Of a DNA stretch of 64,000 bases, positions 11,084 to 24,837 are shown piece by piece. The stretch is from positions 163,649 to 227,648 of the forward strand of contig VZTI01001784.1 of the NCBI GenBank assembly GCA_013397865.1, written 5' to 3'. Each line of letters begins with the position of its first letter. The first letter of the stretch is position 1. The translations under genes were made by a program, and so were the position numbers. The notes under the pieces were generated by a model. The model searched no databases and was not told the DNA's origin. It worked only from the letters and a program-made list of their open reading frames with translations. This DNA is from Struthidea cinerea (Eukaryota; Chordata; Aves; Passeriformes; Corcoracidae).

Positions 11084-12506
11084 GTATCAGGTATTTTGAA
11101 CTGGCATCAGTGAATAATCTTATGTCATCTGATCTATGATAACCAAGTGCCACCAAACTACATTTCCCTCCTCTTTATTTTTTCTTTTTTGTCTTTCCTA
11201 GACATTACTTTGACAAGGAAAAGCTGCATTTTGCTCAAGGCTGTAATCTTTGGATCCTGAATTAAGGCAGCTGCTGATTCCCCATGAGAAACCCTGGGTG
11301 GCTGGTGCTTTTGGTCTGCTGAACAGTTTGAAACCCCGGGTCTGTGCTTGGTTCTAACACCCTTGCATTTAATCTCTGTTTTCAGAGCATGCTAGTGCTA
11401 AGGGCACAGTATTTGCTTCTGCTGACTACAGTTAATAGAGACTCAGCACAGAAGTCTTATGTGCTGCTAATTGCTCTATCTGATGCTATACATCACACTC
11501 CTTAGTCTCAAAAGAATTTGCATTTCTCTTCCTTGCCTTTTTTTAGAGGTGGCTTGAGACCTTCCAGAAAATTACATTTTATGTGACTTATTTCCACAGG
11601 TTCACATTCCACTCTGGCTCTGATTTATTTGCTACAGGATATCAGCAAATCTGAAAGTGCCTGGCCAAGTCTTCATGACAAAATTGTACAGGGTGGGCAA
11701 ACAAAGTGCTTGGCATAGCTGGGGCTTCAGGGTTGAAAAGACTTGGGACTGTAGGAGACGAAGGGAGAGATTAATAAACAAGAAGGCATCTGAGACTGTA
11801 GCTATGAAACTGCTTCTCTGGGAGAAGGGATGGCCTGGGTTCTTACCACTGCTCCTGATGCTTTTTAGCTGATGACATTGAATTAAAAAATGTACAAGCA
11901 GTGCTGGGAAAGGCAGTGGTGCCTTTACTTTCTCAACTGGCCCTTCCTTTCTCTTTGCTGGATACCCAGGCTTAGATTGGCTGGATGGAAAATAACTGTC
12001 CCCGTGCCCTGCCTCCGTGGGAGTGGGCAATCTGTGGGGTACAGGGCAGTGCCAGAAATAAGATGCAGTCAGTTCCAGATCCCAGTTTAAGAGGTCTGGA
12101 TCCCATCCTGGACCTGGCTCAAGTGTGAAGGTAACTCAGAGCACCTCTAAGTGAGTCAAGGAAGTCCCACGTCTGCACCTCAGTGGTAGTGAGTGAGGAG
12201 CATGTCTGGAGGATTAGTGGGGTTCCTGAAAGCAAATTTTGATTTAGTTGCTTGGTTCTGCCACGGTGCACATCAAAACCCTCTTTCCGTGATGAGGTGG
12301 CTCCCACCTGTGTTTCCTTCACCTGAGTGCAGACTGGTGTCACTATGAGGTGGGAATTATTTGGCTGCAAGGTCAGGGCACAGCCAAGGCATGTCCCTGC
12401 ACCTGGGGACACAGAGGCTGCTCTGTCTGTGTCTGGACAGTAAAGCTGAATAAGGCTGCACATTTACCTTGGAGGAAGACTATCTACCTTTATCAGCTGT
12501 GCGAAG
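11084..12506. other. no gene seen; one very strong acceptor-like tract
   Basis: A long pyrimidine tract (CTTTTTTGTCTTTCCTAG) ends at 11201 and is followed by a 20-codon frame to TAA at 11263 (HYFDKEKLHFAQGCNLWILN). No partner exon is visible. The 132-codon minus frame at 11632-12030 and the 114-codon minus frame at 12119-12463 show no recognisable domain and overlap + frames. Confidence 0.4.
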
Positions 12507-12785
12507 TCATAGAATCATAGAAGTTTAGGTTGGAAGGGACTTTTAAAGACTATCTAGTCTAAGCCCCCTGCAATGAGCAGGGACATCTTCAATTGGATCA
12601 GGTTTCTCAGAGCACCATCCACCCTGACTTTGAATGTTACCAGGAACGGGGCATGTATTATCTCTCTGGGAAACCTGTTCCAGTCTTTCACCACCCTCAG
12701 TGTAAAAAAGTGTTAGCCTAGAAGGAGTGTGTTTAAACTGGACAGAGGAATATGTGCCATTGTCCTCCTGCATTTTGTGACACTG
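12507..12785 (-). mobile_element. CR1 3' fragment
   Basis: On + it starts TCATAGAATCATAGAAGTTT, then GGTTGGAAGGGACTTTTAAA, GTTTCTCAGAGCACCATCCA and CTCTGGGAAACCTGTTCCAG. This is the reverse complement of the CR1 3' UTR and end of ORF2. It is longer than the fragment at 10981 in the same orientation and decays into unrecognisable sequence near 12785; the left boundary is sharp, the right one approximate. Confidence 0.92.
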
Positions 12786-14913
12786 TTTTTTACTTCCTGG
12801 GGGCAGGCACCCTACGGAACAGCAGACAGTTGTGTAAGCAACTGAAATCTCAGCTTTCCGCAGCAAGAAAGGGAGAGGTTTCCTACTCTCAAGAAAATGT
12901 CTGGTTTTGGTTTTCTGCATTATTTTGATGTTAGTGTCCAGAAAGCAGAGGCTTATACCCTTTCTTGCTGGAAGTCAGCCCCTTCTTTGTCTACTCTGCC
13001 TTGGACCTCACTTTTTGGGCTACAGCATGGCCCAGCTTTCCATTTCCAAAGAAGGACCAGTGTGCTCTGAGTCCTGGTACAACTCCCTGCTGGAACCTGG
13101 GCCCCCTGGAAGGGAAAATCTCCATCTCCCCCAGTGCTAAAGAGCACAGTACAATAACCCTTACCATCTAGTCCTTTCATTTAGTACTCTGACCTGCTAA
13201 TTGTCATCATGAACCGATTTTTCCCTCCTACACCCTTCACTGACTTGATTAAATCTGATGAGCAGTGAGCTTCTGAGGCACATGGTGGACTTTTTGGAGG
13301 ATTCCGTTTAGAAAGAGGTAGAGAAAATGCTTGCTTTTGAAGTCTGGCTTGGGGTTTTTGGTGTCACAGGTACAGTGGCTCAGGAGACCTTTCAGAATAA
13401 CCATCTGATGTAAGATCAGTTGAACAACATCACCAGGGCATTGTAAAATCAGATCTCATGCTGCTAGGACTAGTACCAGTAAACATTTTAGGTCTGCAAG
13501 TACTTATTCCTTGTCCTTTCATTTAAAAAGCAGTCAGTGCCTCTGGCCATTGCAAAGTTGGTCACCACAAACCAGCACCTCTAGCAACTCTTGTTATCAG
13601 ACGTTGAGTTTGTAGTTGATGGTCTTGATGATCCTGATCCTAGCTCTCCACCACATGCATATTTGAACTGTATATTAAATATACACGCATTAAATAACTT
13701 TACATCCTGGGTATTACATTAATTCTTATTTTAAAAAATTCTTCCTCTCAAAACTCTAACCACTGCTCTTTTTAGGGGTGCATGAATGATATGCAGAGGG
13801 ATATGTGCCTGTACTAGCAAGGAGGCAGAGACACTGACCTACGTATTTAAAAGGGACAGATCTGAGTGCTAATCTCTGAGAAGGACTCAAAGGTCCCATT
13901 GTTCCACCCTACAACCAGCAGCAAGAAGCTGGTGGTTAACAGTGAGGGTTTGAACCTCCCTTTGGTGCTCCTCAGAAGCACTTGCTGATCCTTCCTTGGC
14001 TCTACGGAAAGTTTAAGATCCTGGTGTCCTGCTGCCCAAAGAGCAGGTGAGGCAATGCCTGGGTGGGGAGCGCAGTCAGGCTTGTTGAGCTGCCAAGATG
14101 TGCCCCTGTTAATGTACCTAAAGGCATTTAATGCCTAAGGCATTTCCCTAGGAAAGGAAGGATGTGAATGGGTGCCTCCTACTTCAAAGTACTTCAAAGT
14201 AAGTTGGGTCCTGTGACTGCAACTTATTTAGGAGCTTTATAAAAAATCCAGTTAAATAATTTAAGTACTCAGAATTTCCAGCTGCTGGTCGGAGCAAGGT
14301 TGTTGTACAGGTATTACAACAGTGTTCAAAATCCCTCTTTTTATCCAGTTTTTCACTTGTGTGAGTGTCTATGCATGTTCAGACTCCAGAGAAAACTCAA
14401 ACTGAACTGACCCCAATTATCTGCTGTTTGCAGAACGAAGTTACTCATTTTTGAAACAGTGTTATAGTTTTATCAGAGTCCCTTTACAGTCTATGGCAGG
14501 AAAAGGCATCAATAAATTAAATTTGCATCATATATTTTTTCTGAGGGACATCACAATGCTCTTATCATCTTCAAATACTATAGTTTGTCTGAAAATTATG
14601 GGTTTTTTTCTTTGAATGTCAAAAATGGTGTTTAGACCAAAAGCTCATTGTCACTTAGAAGCAACCTCTCCCAAGTTTAAAACTTGATGCTAGTGCTCTT
14701 TGCACAAATTAAATATTTTAGGATCATCTTTATCATCATATTTTTTCTGTAACAGTGACAAAATATAACTGGTGCAGTTACCTGTATCAAGATCAGTATA
14801 TTTAGTACAGGGGTCTTGTTTTTTCTTAAGAGCAGGGCATAGTAGTCCTAAAAAATTCCTTGAAAACGAACATCCAGAGGGTTTTTTTTTTTTTGTTTGG
14901 GGGTGTTTTTTCT
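12786..14913. other. no gene seen
   Basis: Unique-looking sequence. Overlapping frames of 68-77 codons on both strands at 12907-13180 are mutual shadows with no domain. A tandem duplication of TACTTCAAAG occurs at about 14181-14200. Confidence 0.5.
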
Positions 14914-15013
14914 TCTTTTCTTTTCTTTTCTTTTCTTTTCTTTTCTTTTCTTTTCTTTTCTTTTCTTTTCTTTTCTTTTCTTTTCTTTTCTTTTCTTTTC
15001 TTTTCTTTTCTTT
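14914..15013. repeat. (CTTTT)n microsatellite, about 20 units
   Basis: One hundred bases of nearly perfect CTTTT units, preceded by a T-run (14882-14894) and a G/T stretch. All pyrimidines are on one strand, so the tract has mirror-repeat and triplex (H-DNA) potential and should be highly length-variable. The open frame that crosses it (Phe/Leu/Ser repeats) is an artefact of the repeat. Confidence 0.97.
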
Positions 15014-18000
15014 GACAGTTTTGCAGGCTGGAAATGCAGGAGTTAACTAGTTTGAATTTTGAATGAAGTCTAATAAGCCAACTGACTTAAAGTAAACAAC
15101 GGTCTGAGCTATATTGCTTTTGTTTTTATTAGCTGACCTTGCAAGCTAATAAATTCATCCTGTATTTTTCTGCTACTGCCAGTTTGCAGCACACAGGAAA
15201 CTAATCTTGTACAATAACTACCTTCCTGTAGTCAGTTCTTAAATGGAGCCAAATGGATTGGTGGCGGAAGAACTCCCCAGCAGTTCCTGTGAAACAGTGC
15301 TGAGCACAGCAAGACCTGACAGAGGCTGCTTGCTATTATTGACTTTGACAATGTAATTATGTTCTCATTTACCTCCCTAGCACTTAAGAAAAAAAAAATC
15401 CCCCCAGTACAAAGACTGCAACGATTTTAACGTCAAATTAGTTGTGAGATAGGTATTTGTAACATGCTCAATATACAGCAATTCCTCTAATTTTTTTCAG
15501 AGGGTAAAATACATTGCAGTGGCCATTATAGCACAAAGGTTTTCATATGGATCTGGCTGCTGCAGCAACACTTTGTTCCAGACGCAAAGGCTCAGGCTCA
15601 CTAGTAAGTTAATAAAGGGTCTGTATTCTGATTAGAAACTCGTGTGTGCTCTTCAGCATTGAAGCCAGACTACCATTAATGTAATATACTATAGTATACT
15701 ACAAATGAATCTAGGATCGCTTTTTTAGGGGCTGAGATGTTTCTTTCAATTTTAGAGATGTCCACAGGTGTTTTGCACAGGTGTTTCTTGTTAGGGAAGG
15801 TTTCATCTTGCATTCACCGAGCTCACTTGCAAGAGCTGCTGAAGATTTTGCTGTTGCAAGGCCAAATGCATGAAGAGATCCCCAGGGTGTTGTGGCACCC
15901 TGGACGCATGCGGGTGGAGGGCATCTGAGTGTACTACATTGATATCCTCACTCTGCCCACCTGGGGGAAAAACCTCTGAAAGGGAGGTCTCTGATTCAGT
16001 TGAGTGAGATAAATGTCTGGACAACATGAAAATTAACGTGGAAAAGCTTTGGTTGTTTTGGTCTGTCATGAAGTGCTTTTACAATGAATGTCCGTCTCTC
16101 TGACCCCCCCATTCCCCATCAAAACAGAGAAAAGGACCAGAACAAACTATTTGAATGACATCTTTGAAAAAAAATGTTTGATTATGTAGTTTCCCCTTCT
16201 AGTTCTTGATTATGACTGACTCCTACTTCATTTGCCCTCTCAGAAAAGGTGAAACACCAAGTATGGCTCACATATTGCTCTCCAGGGAAAAAGGCTGTGA
16301 TAGCTTCCGAGCTGTGGCTGTCATTATTGTAAAGCATTTATGAGAAATCACATAAGCTACTCCACTAAAATGGATACATTTCTCTGCAGCAACTTTTATT
16401 TGGGCTCTGTACCAGCTATAGCTCTGAGTACAGCTGGGTGGAGAGAAAGGGACATAAAAGTGAAATGAATTTCTCTGTTCTTGCGGAGTCTTTTTCTAAT
16501 TTGTGGGTTTTTTTTTTAAATTTAAAAAATATAACTGAAACCTGAACTTAACTCCTGGAGTTCAGCATTGCATTTCAAATGATAAGAAAATGTGTTTTAT
16601 GCGCACAGATTTTGGGTAAAGGTTTCTGGATCTGTTAGGTATAACAGTTCATTTAAGAGAAATGAGCAATTTGGATAGAGTTCTTGATTAGTGACTTAAT
16701 GACATTTGTTACTTTGTATAATGGGATATCCTCTTAAAAACTTTTCACAGGAACTGCTGCTGGAGTGGCTCTGGAAGTGAGATAGTTAATGACGGTCAGG
16801 AAAACAGTCTGTAGATAAAACTGAAACATACACTGTTAATTTAATTCAAATATGGAAATGCTTGCTGTTAAATAATGGTTTCTAGTATACATTGCTGGCT
16901 TAATCTTCACCCTTTAGCCTTCATAACTAAGGATCTTTAAGGTCCCCGAGCAAGGGTCTTAAATGCATATCCTTTTTTTGCAATCAGGGTAGCCTGAATC
17001 CATACTCAGGCACTAATGGCATCATAACTCAATCCCTACACAGCCCAGTTCACCCACATATCATGTCCATCCTGACTGAGACAGGGGCTCTGTAGAAGAT
17101 GATATGTGATCCTGTAGTTAAAGATATTGCAAAAAGTCAGACTGCAAAAGTAATGTCTGTTCAGGTCTTTCTCAACCTTTGAATAGACTTAGCAAGATTA
17201 ATATTTTTTAAAAAGTCTAAGATTTGGGTTGGTTGGGGTTTTTTTTAAACCTAAAAATAAGTAGATAAAACCCCCACAGGAAAAAGCAGCCACTTTCTCA
17301 GAATAATACTGGATTCTGATGTGGGATCTATTAAGCTGGGTCCAGACTGCTGACTCTCTAAGTTGTATCATCTAATAAAAGGGCCTGCAGCAACTGTGAG
17401 ACCTTAATGGCTGTTTAGGCAGCTGGTTAGACCAGCATGGAAAGGGGCAGTGTCACAGACATGTCCTCTGGGCTCAGCTTCTCATTTTGTACATGAGCAA
17501 TCATTTGTACTAGAGGCAATCCTCCCTATGCAAACACCGTGTCTCTGTCCCTGTTCTCCTACCCAGTGGTCATTTAACACGGCTCCCGTTCTCACTTTCC
17601 TTCTTCCCCTCTTCCTTCCTGCCTCTATTCCTTCCTGCCTCTCTTCCCAGCTCCAGCTCACATCTCCAGGTGCAGATCTTCACCTGGTCTGAGACTCCCT
17701 CTTGCTTCTCATCTGCCTCTCATCCATCACCATCTTCCCCCACGCTTGCAGGCCACCAAGAGAAGAAGGAATGGGGGCTCACTCTGTATCAGGGACTGCC
17801 TCTTGCAGATGAGCACAACACTCCTTGTGGGTGGAAGTCTCGTAGTGATCCCAGAGGTAACATTGCTTCATGAAAAAGTTCAAACAGTTTGATCACGTGG
17901 AAGACCTGTAGTGAAAAACTCAATGAAAATGGACTCTCAGTCCATCCAAAGCTGCTGAAATCCACCAGAATCCCAGTCAACTCAGTGCAGTCCTCATAAG

Positions 18001-19763
18001 ATCAAAATTTCCCTTTTTTTTAATGACACTGAAAGTTTTCTTGGGGATAGAAAAAGACAGCAGAACAACTCAACTCAAATGTGTTTCAAGCCTTCACTCC
18101 AAAGTACATGAAAGAAACTAGAGATTGACAGTAAAATGACTATAAAAATATTTTCTAAGTAAGGAAAATTGTGTGCTTCCATGATTTTGTTCTTAGAAAC
18201 TGTCAAATCCTCAGCAGGAAAGTGCCCCAATACCTTCATGGGACAAATGTATAATGTATAGCTGAAAAATAAAAATCATAGTACTCTAGATCTGAATGAC
18301 TTATTTAGTAATTCACTGTAAACATTATCTTGTAATGGGTATTTTGGTATTTATACTAGACTTAATTAGTATTCAGTTTCTGTCTATGATATTTAAAGAA
18401 CACTGTTATGGGTGGGTACATTTGCACATGGCTACAGGAGCCGTATCGTCGCACCTGTCAGATTTATTGTACACATGTTCAAGATGTTGTCTGTTTTCCC
18501 TGAACCTTTAAGGCACACATGTTTACTTGCTTTTTTGTACAATTCTGTCTTCATAGCTCGCTGCACTTTCCCTATTTACTTTTCAAATCCTGAAATGTCT
18601 TGTTTAATCTGAATAGACAAGAACAGAACGCTGTGTTCTAAGTGGAACCCTACCAGGGAAATGTATTATCCTCATCATTATCACTGTCTTAGACACAGAG
18701 AAAACCTGCTGCGAATGCTATTCTAGGGCCTTATTTAACTTCTTAGAGTCAGGAACAGAGAGGCACTCCCTTCCCTGTCTATCAAACCAGGTTCTGTCTC
18801 TCTGTTTCTTCTGAAACCACATCTGGGTGCTCGAATTTCTAATCCTTTATTTTCAAAGGAATAACACTTCAATTATCTGCTGTCAATTTTGTTAGCTCAA
18901 ATAAACAGTTTTGCAGTCCTATAGGAAGATTTCCTCTAGGGTTTCTGAATTTCTTAAGCAAACACGTGTCTGGTTTGACTATAAACATGGTCCAACTCCT
19001 GACTATTCATTGAATAATTTACATGGAGTCTGAAACTCACTAATATTTATGCACCAGTATGATATTTATTGCTCCAAATAGCACCTAATTTATTCATAGC
19101 CATCGATGGCAAATAATTTAATTCCAGTAACTTTCCTTATTTTATTCTGTTTACATTATACAATTTTAAAACTGTTTTAGCTCCTCAAAGACCGTCAAAC
19201 ACAGGGAACTTTATGGAAAGCAGTCAAAAGGCTATGCATAACTGTGAGTAAAGAATAACTAAGAAGTTCTGAGACTCTGTACTAATGATTTCAGGTATTT
19301 AGCTAAATATTTTGGACCGAAACCTTTTTTTTTTTTTTTTACTTTGTTTGGCACCAGTGCAAAAAAAAGCCTGAAATGTTTCCATTCCAATTTAGTTGCA
19401 TTTAGCTTCCTTTTGCTGAGTTGTACATGATTCAGCAAAATGCAGATAATCTGGCCTTTGTACTTTTCCAATTGACCCTAATTTGCAGGTACTGTGGCAG
19501 AACAGATCCATGTTTCTTCCTCTGTGCAGCTGAAAAAAAATCTTTCTTTGAATGCTGAAAGCTGACTCTCTCACTTTCAGACTCCTGAAGACCTACTGTG
19601 AACTTAGCAGTCTGTGGTGGGGAACTGATCTGTCACAACACATGAGGATAAGCCCCATCTGTGCTCCCTGAAGCCATCAGTTTGGGAGTTGAGTTGCTCT
19701 AAGTTAGTATGTTTCTGCTTCCCTACTCTGGGAGTTGTCCAAGATATTGTACAAATAAGTATT
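15014..19763. other. no gene seen
   Basis: AT-rich unique-looking sequence with a C/T-rich stretch at about 17590-17650, a 14-base palindrome TATACTATAGTATA near 15689 and a T16 run at 19325-19340. Frames up to 88 codons (15803-16069 minus, 17450-17692 plus) have no domain and overlap frames on the other strand or each other. Confidence 0.5.
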
Positions 19764-19794
19764 GGGGGGGGGGGGGGGCAGGAGGGGGGGGGGG
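19764..19794 (+). repeat. double G-run, G-quadruplex-prone
   Basis: Fifteen G, then CA, GGA and eleven G, followed by TGTGTGTG. Each run can provide several G-tracts, so intramolecular quadruplex formation on the + strand is plausible. Homopolymer G of this length is also error-prone in sequencing, so the exact count may be wrong. Confidence 0.9.
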
Positions 19795-22700
19795 TGTGTG
19801 CACATTTTTGTGGTTCTCTCTCTGATTTGTGCCTACATTTAGCAAGTTTGCATTTCACATGTGCTCTCTGACGATGCATCCTGTCCTGTCCTGCACTACC
19901 CTTGTCTTCTGCTGCCTGGGGAGAGCGTGGATGTGCTGTATCTCACAAAGGAAGGCTTAGAAATGTTGTGTGAGTATTTGAAGACTTGTCCCATACCAGG
20001 TCAGGTCATTATTGTCAGAGATAAAATGCTGGCCCTCTGAGAGATAAAACTTCCACTTAAGGATCATTTTCTCTCCTGATTTAGGCTGCCTTCTTGTTTG
20101 GTCTCTTATTCTCTGTTGGTGCCTGCAAGGAAGGGTGACAGCAATACTTTTCAAAGTTCAGTTCAGTTTCAGATGGGATCTGCAAAATCTACTTTAGCTA
20201 CTACAGTACCTGACTATTTGGTGCCCTGAAGGCAAAATTCCAATAACTCACAAAAATGGAGGAAATGCCATTGAAACACACGGCAAGTGACAAAATCCTG
20301 GGCACAGGCCACATAGTAGCTTCAGATTGGGTGCCATAGTTAAAAAAATGTTACCTGTGGGTTATGCAGAAGATTAGAAGGAAGAAAATGCACGTAAGCA
20401 TACAGGAATTTTTATTAACGTTTAGCTGAACTGCACTTACTCTCCAAGACATCACAACACTTTCTAGAAACACAATATTCCCTTCAGTGTTGAGCACTGA
20501 TGCGAATGTACGATAAGGTGTTACGACTTTCTGGAATCACTGCAGTGATCCTGAATTATTCATGAAATTAAAATTCCAAACTAATTCACAGCATCAAACA
20601 ATTCTGGCAAGTGGCATATAATGCTGGAAACTACATATTAATCCAGAAAAACTCTCTTATCCATTAAATCACTGGACCCATACTGTTTTCCTCACCCTCA
20701 ACCATGCTGGTACTTTAAGTCTTTAGAAGTGATTTTTTTTTTTTTTTCACATATCAGGATTTAGATATTGTGATTCTGTGCTGTGAATAGGTTACATTAT
20801 AAATAGCTCAGAAATTAGCAAACGAAAAATCTTGGGGGGAAAAAATGTAGCCAGTAGAGATGCACAACTGTGTTTACATTTTTTTTTCTGCAAATAAAAT
20901 ATAGGATGGATACAATGTTTTTCATTATTTTTATAGTGAAAAAATTGTTAGTAGGTGCAATATAGGAGTAGGGCAATCATGTGAACAGTCTGATCAGTAA
21001 AAAAGCGTATTTTTCAGGCAAATACTTGCTTAGATTCAGTTTCAAAACACTCACGAATACTGGCATTTGTCTCAAATTGCAAAAGAATTTCACTTTTGCA
21101 TGGTTTGCATCCAAAACATGGATAATTTCCAATGAAGGGGGGTCAGCGCTCAAGTTAAATCATTATAACTGATCTTTTGACTTTGCAGGGATTTCCAGGT
21201 AGTTTGCTGTTTTGTGAATGTTTGCTCAAATATGAAAATCCCGAAAGGTGAAAAACAAATCTGGGAAAATGTTACGAAAACTATTCAAATATTTACACAG
21301 CCCCACTCTCCTCAAGGATACATACACTGACATTTTCAGGCCCTCCTGGATAATAAATAATACATACTCCGGATCTGTTCTGCACCTGTCTTGCTCAAGG
21401 GTGTTATCAACTCCTGGAAAAATTAGTGGAGGAATATGATTGTAAAACTGGAGCTCTGCAGTAGGAAGTTAGGTTCACTTTTCATCTAACATGTGAAAGT
21501 AAGGTATACAGACGTGTGTGTCCTTAATGAAAAATGAACCACCATTATTCCAATTAAAATAGCACTTGCATTTAGACAATTACCCCATTCCCTAGTTTTC
21601 TCACCTCATCAGGAACATAAACACAGATTCTGAAATCACCCTTTTGCAGCTCAGTGTACTCTTTCATTTTCATATTTCTTCTTTCATGCTTTTTCTCCAG
21701 AAAGAGGCACTTCTCTGGAGTAGCACTTACTTAGTCCACATTAGGACACTGGAAAAATGAAGAGTGGCACCTGATTTGATGACAATGTCCTTATCAAAAG
21801 TCAGATCTCTAGAAAGAGCTTCAGAAAGCAAATACCAGTTCTTGAACCTTCAAGATTTGTTCTTTCAAATGTCTTTTTACAGTGAAGTACTCAGTTTTGA
21901 GTAGAGACGGGGAAAAAAAAAGCACAATGTACCAACTGGTAAAAAAGAAAGGAATTCAGGACTCACAGATAACAATGCACAGCTGCCAACTACTTCCCCT
22001 ACTTCCCAGAAACCCTTTCTTTTTTTAAAATATCATGCATTAATGAATTCCCATGTGCTTTGACCTAGTGTATCTTAAAAGTCCCAGACTTCTGAGAATT
22101 GTTCATTCAGTCCCATCTGGGCCAGAGTCTGTAGGCTGGGGATGCTGGTATATTAAAGGAAATTTAGATATGGAAGCACCCCTGGATTTAGGCACAGCTC
22201 GTAAAGAGAGGAAGGAAAGACAAAATGAGTATTAGAAAAGAGCAGGAGCTCTGATAACATGCTTGTTATGAGGAAATGGAGACTTTTTTAGCAGATGCTG
22301 CCATCTGCAAAGCAGAGTGCTGTGATAGGGACACGGGGACTGTGGTCAGCACCCCGTGCAAAATGCCTGGCTTTCTCAGTGTTTATTCAATATGGGGAGC
22401 TAACAGAAGAGAATTTATCAGGACAGTTACAAACCACATCCCCAGCTACTATGAAGATGCAGAAATATTGCACACAGGCAATCACACACAACCCAGAATA
22501 GACTTCTTCTTGCAGCTCAATTCCCATGGCTTTTTAGTCATCTCCTTTTGTTGTCTTCTTCTAGAAGATGTTTATAACACAGCAGCTCTCACCTTTCTCT
22601 TCAACAGGAAACCACTGGACAAAGGCTACCTGGTCCCTATTTTTCATATAGTGTGAATATGAAAATTCAAATATCTGTAAAAACTGCTGCAAAGAAAAGC

Positions 22701-24594
22701 TTTGAGCATTTTTATGTGCTATTTCACAGTATAACTGCAAGGAAAACTACTTCTGTTAAGCATTCAGACTATTTTGGGGAGAGCTGAAAGCCTTGTTTGA
22801 ATCTTTTTACGTTTTCTTGGCAACAAATATCTCCCTGCAGAAAGACAACTTACACGTCTACGTATGCAGTTACTGCCTTGCTGCTTCCCAGCTATTTCAT
22901 CTACCTAAAATCAACATAATTTCCCAAGTGCTTAATCTACCCTGGGAGAATTAATATGGAGATTGCCACATCTGGAGTCGATAGAAATGAAAACGGTCAT
23001 GGCAGCGGAAGGACAAGGGAGATGTGTGCCCTGCAGCGGTTGGTGTGACCTGGTTAACATGAGCACAACTCAGAGTGCTCTGTGGCAGGAGTGGGCTCAG
23101 ATGAAAATCTCATCTCAACCTGGATAAAAGTGACTGCTGGGATGAAGTGTTTCCATGAAATTGGTACCTGTATTAACTACTTTCATCTACATCTCTAAAT
23201 GCATCTTTTACCTGCAATGCAAATATTCCTGAGGAGCAGGAGTTAGAAGGGGTACTTGTTTTTCCACTGCCATTTTCCATTGCCATTTTACTTGCCATAT
23301 CTCAGCCAGTGCAAGAGGAGCATCATCATTTAGAGAGCATCTAAAACATCCTGAACTGCAGGGGAGAGAAAGATGAGTGGAAGAAGAGCAACTGAAGAGC
23401 TTTTTTAGAAAATTAGGTGTCCATGTTTGCAGACAACTGTGAAAGCAGAGTTGTCAAGAGGTACTTTTCCAGTGAATCTGGAAAAGGTGAAAAATGCCTG
23501 TATCACTCTGGAGCCAAAAGAGACTTATATAAACTGTTGGTTTGAAGCACCTTTCTGCGCATGGGACAAAACCTACTGTGTATTTTACTTTAACCTGCAT
23601 GGTACAGAGATCACACCTTATAGAATTGCCCCACAGGATGTTTATTTTAGTACCAGCCCCACACATTACCCTTATGGATATTTAGAAAGATATGTTAAAG
23701 ACAGAAGCTTGCAAGTGGTCTTTTGTCTTTCCCCCCATATTCCTCCTATGTTTTAAACCTTGAATCCTGTTCTTGTTTAATTGTTTAGGCTAGTCCTGAA
23801 AAAGCGACACTTTACCTCTGCTTTTTGTTATCAAAAAAAAAAAAAAATGCTCTCAACAGACCTAAATGCTCTGTCCAGGTCTTAACAACGATTATGCTGA
23901 TGATAACATTCGGCAGTGTTGTTTTTCACTACGATTCAGGAGTTCAGAAATTATATTGTCAAAAAGAATGTCAACCAGGCGGTGTGTTAGTCTAGGTTTC
24001 TACCTCAGATTTTGCATAATTTTAGGTACCCATGGTACAGCTAAGGGCAAGAAAAAATCCAAACAGTGATTTTTTTTGAGAACCAAATAATATTACTGTT
24101 GTTTTTTTTGGAAAGGACTTGCATTTAGGAAGCATTGTCACAAAACTTCATTGACACTGTGATTAACAAGGAAATTAGATCAAGTTAGGGAGCAAAGCGA
24201 AATGAACAGTTTATTAGAGTTGACCTGCCAAAACTGGATTGAAATAAATAGATCAGCATGACATTTCTGTGTAGATATAGATTAAAATGTCAGAGATACC
24301 AGGCAAAATGGGCCAGGCAAGACGCAGGGTTAATAGCTTGAGAGGATAGACATTATTCACCCTTCCCCAGTGACTTAAGTTCTCTGTAGTAGTTAATGTC
24401 AGCTTTTTCTCATTCTGGTACTCAGCATCTTCTCTTCCGCACAAATTTGACTTGACTTTGAAATAAATTTTAAAAATAACTTTGTTTCAAGTCCTAGAAG
24501 AAGAACATTCAAACTTTCTTAGTGTTTCTCTCCCCAGTCAGCATCAGCTTTTACATTCACAATATAATCCTTAGAACCATACAGTTTGTTTATT
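19795..24594. other. no gene seen
   Basis: Unique-looking DNA with a T15 run at 20733-20747 and an A-run near 23834. The 126-codon + frame at 22276-22656 and the 109-codon + frame at 23427-23756 are the longest here. Neither shows a signal peptide, a domain or recognisable similarity, and both overlap frames in other phases. Some minus donor-like sites (20440, 21724) lack convincing acceptors with open frames. Confidence 0.45.
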
Positions 24595-24837
24595 AGCAAT
24601 GTCTTTATTTACTGGAAAAAGGTTCTTCACACAGAGCATGATCAGTCATTGAACAGGCTCCCCAAGGAAGTGGTCATGGCACAAAGCCTGAGAGAGTTCA
24701 AGAAAAGAGCCTTGGGCAGTTTGGACCATGCTCTCAGGCACATGGTGTGAATTTTGGAGTTGTCCTATGCAGGGCCAGGAGTAGACTCAATGATCCTTGT
24801 GGGAGCATTCCTGCTCAGTGTTTTCTGTGATTCTGTG
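24595..24837 (+). mobile_element. CR1 3' fragment, diverged subfamily
   Basis: Starts in the CR1 ORF2 C-terminus (TTCTTCACACAGAGCATGAT, then GAACAGGCTCCCCAAGGAAG) and ends with CAATGATCCTTGTGGG and TTTTCTGTGATTCTGTG. The order and spacing match CR1 but wording differs from the other copies (for example GGTTCTTCACACAGAGC instead of a TTTCTTCACTGAAAG form), suggesting an older or different subfamily. The frame is broken. Confidence 0.85.

Noticed and set aside
14772..15050. 92-codon frame with FSFLFFSFLFF repeats
   Set aside because: Produced entirely by the CTTTT microsatellite.
22276..22656. 126-codon plus-strand frame
   Set aside because: Overlaps a 68-codon frame in another phase. The peptide shows no signal peptide, domain or repeat.
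23427..23756. 109-codon plus-strand frame
   Set aside because: No recognisable domain, and a 70-codon frame is open on the opposite strand of the same bases.
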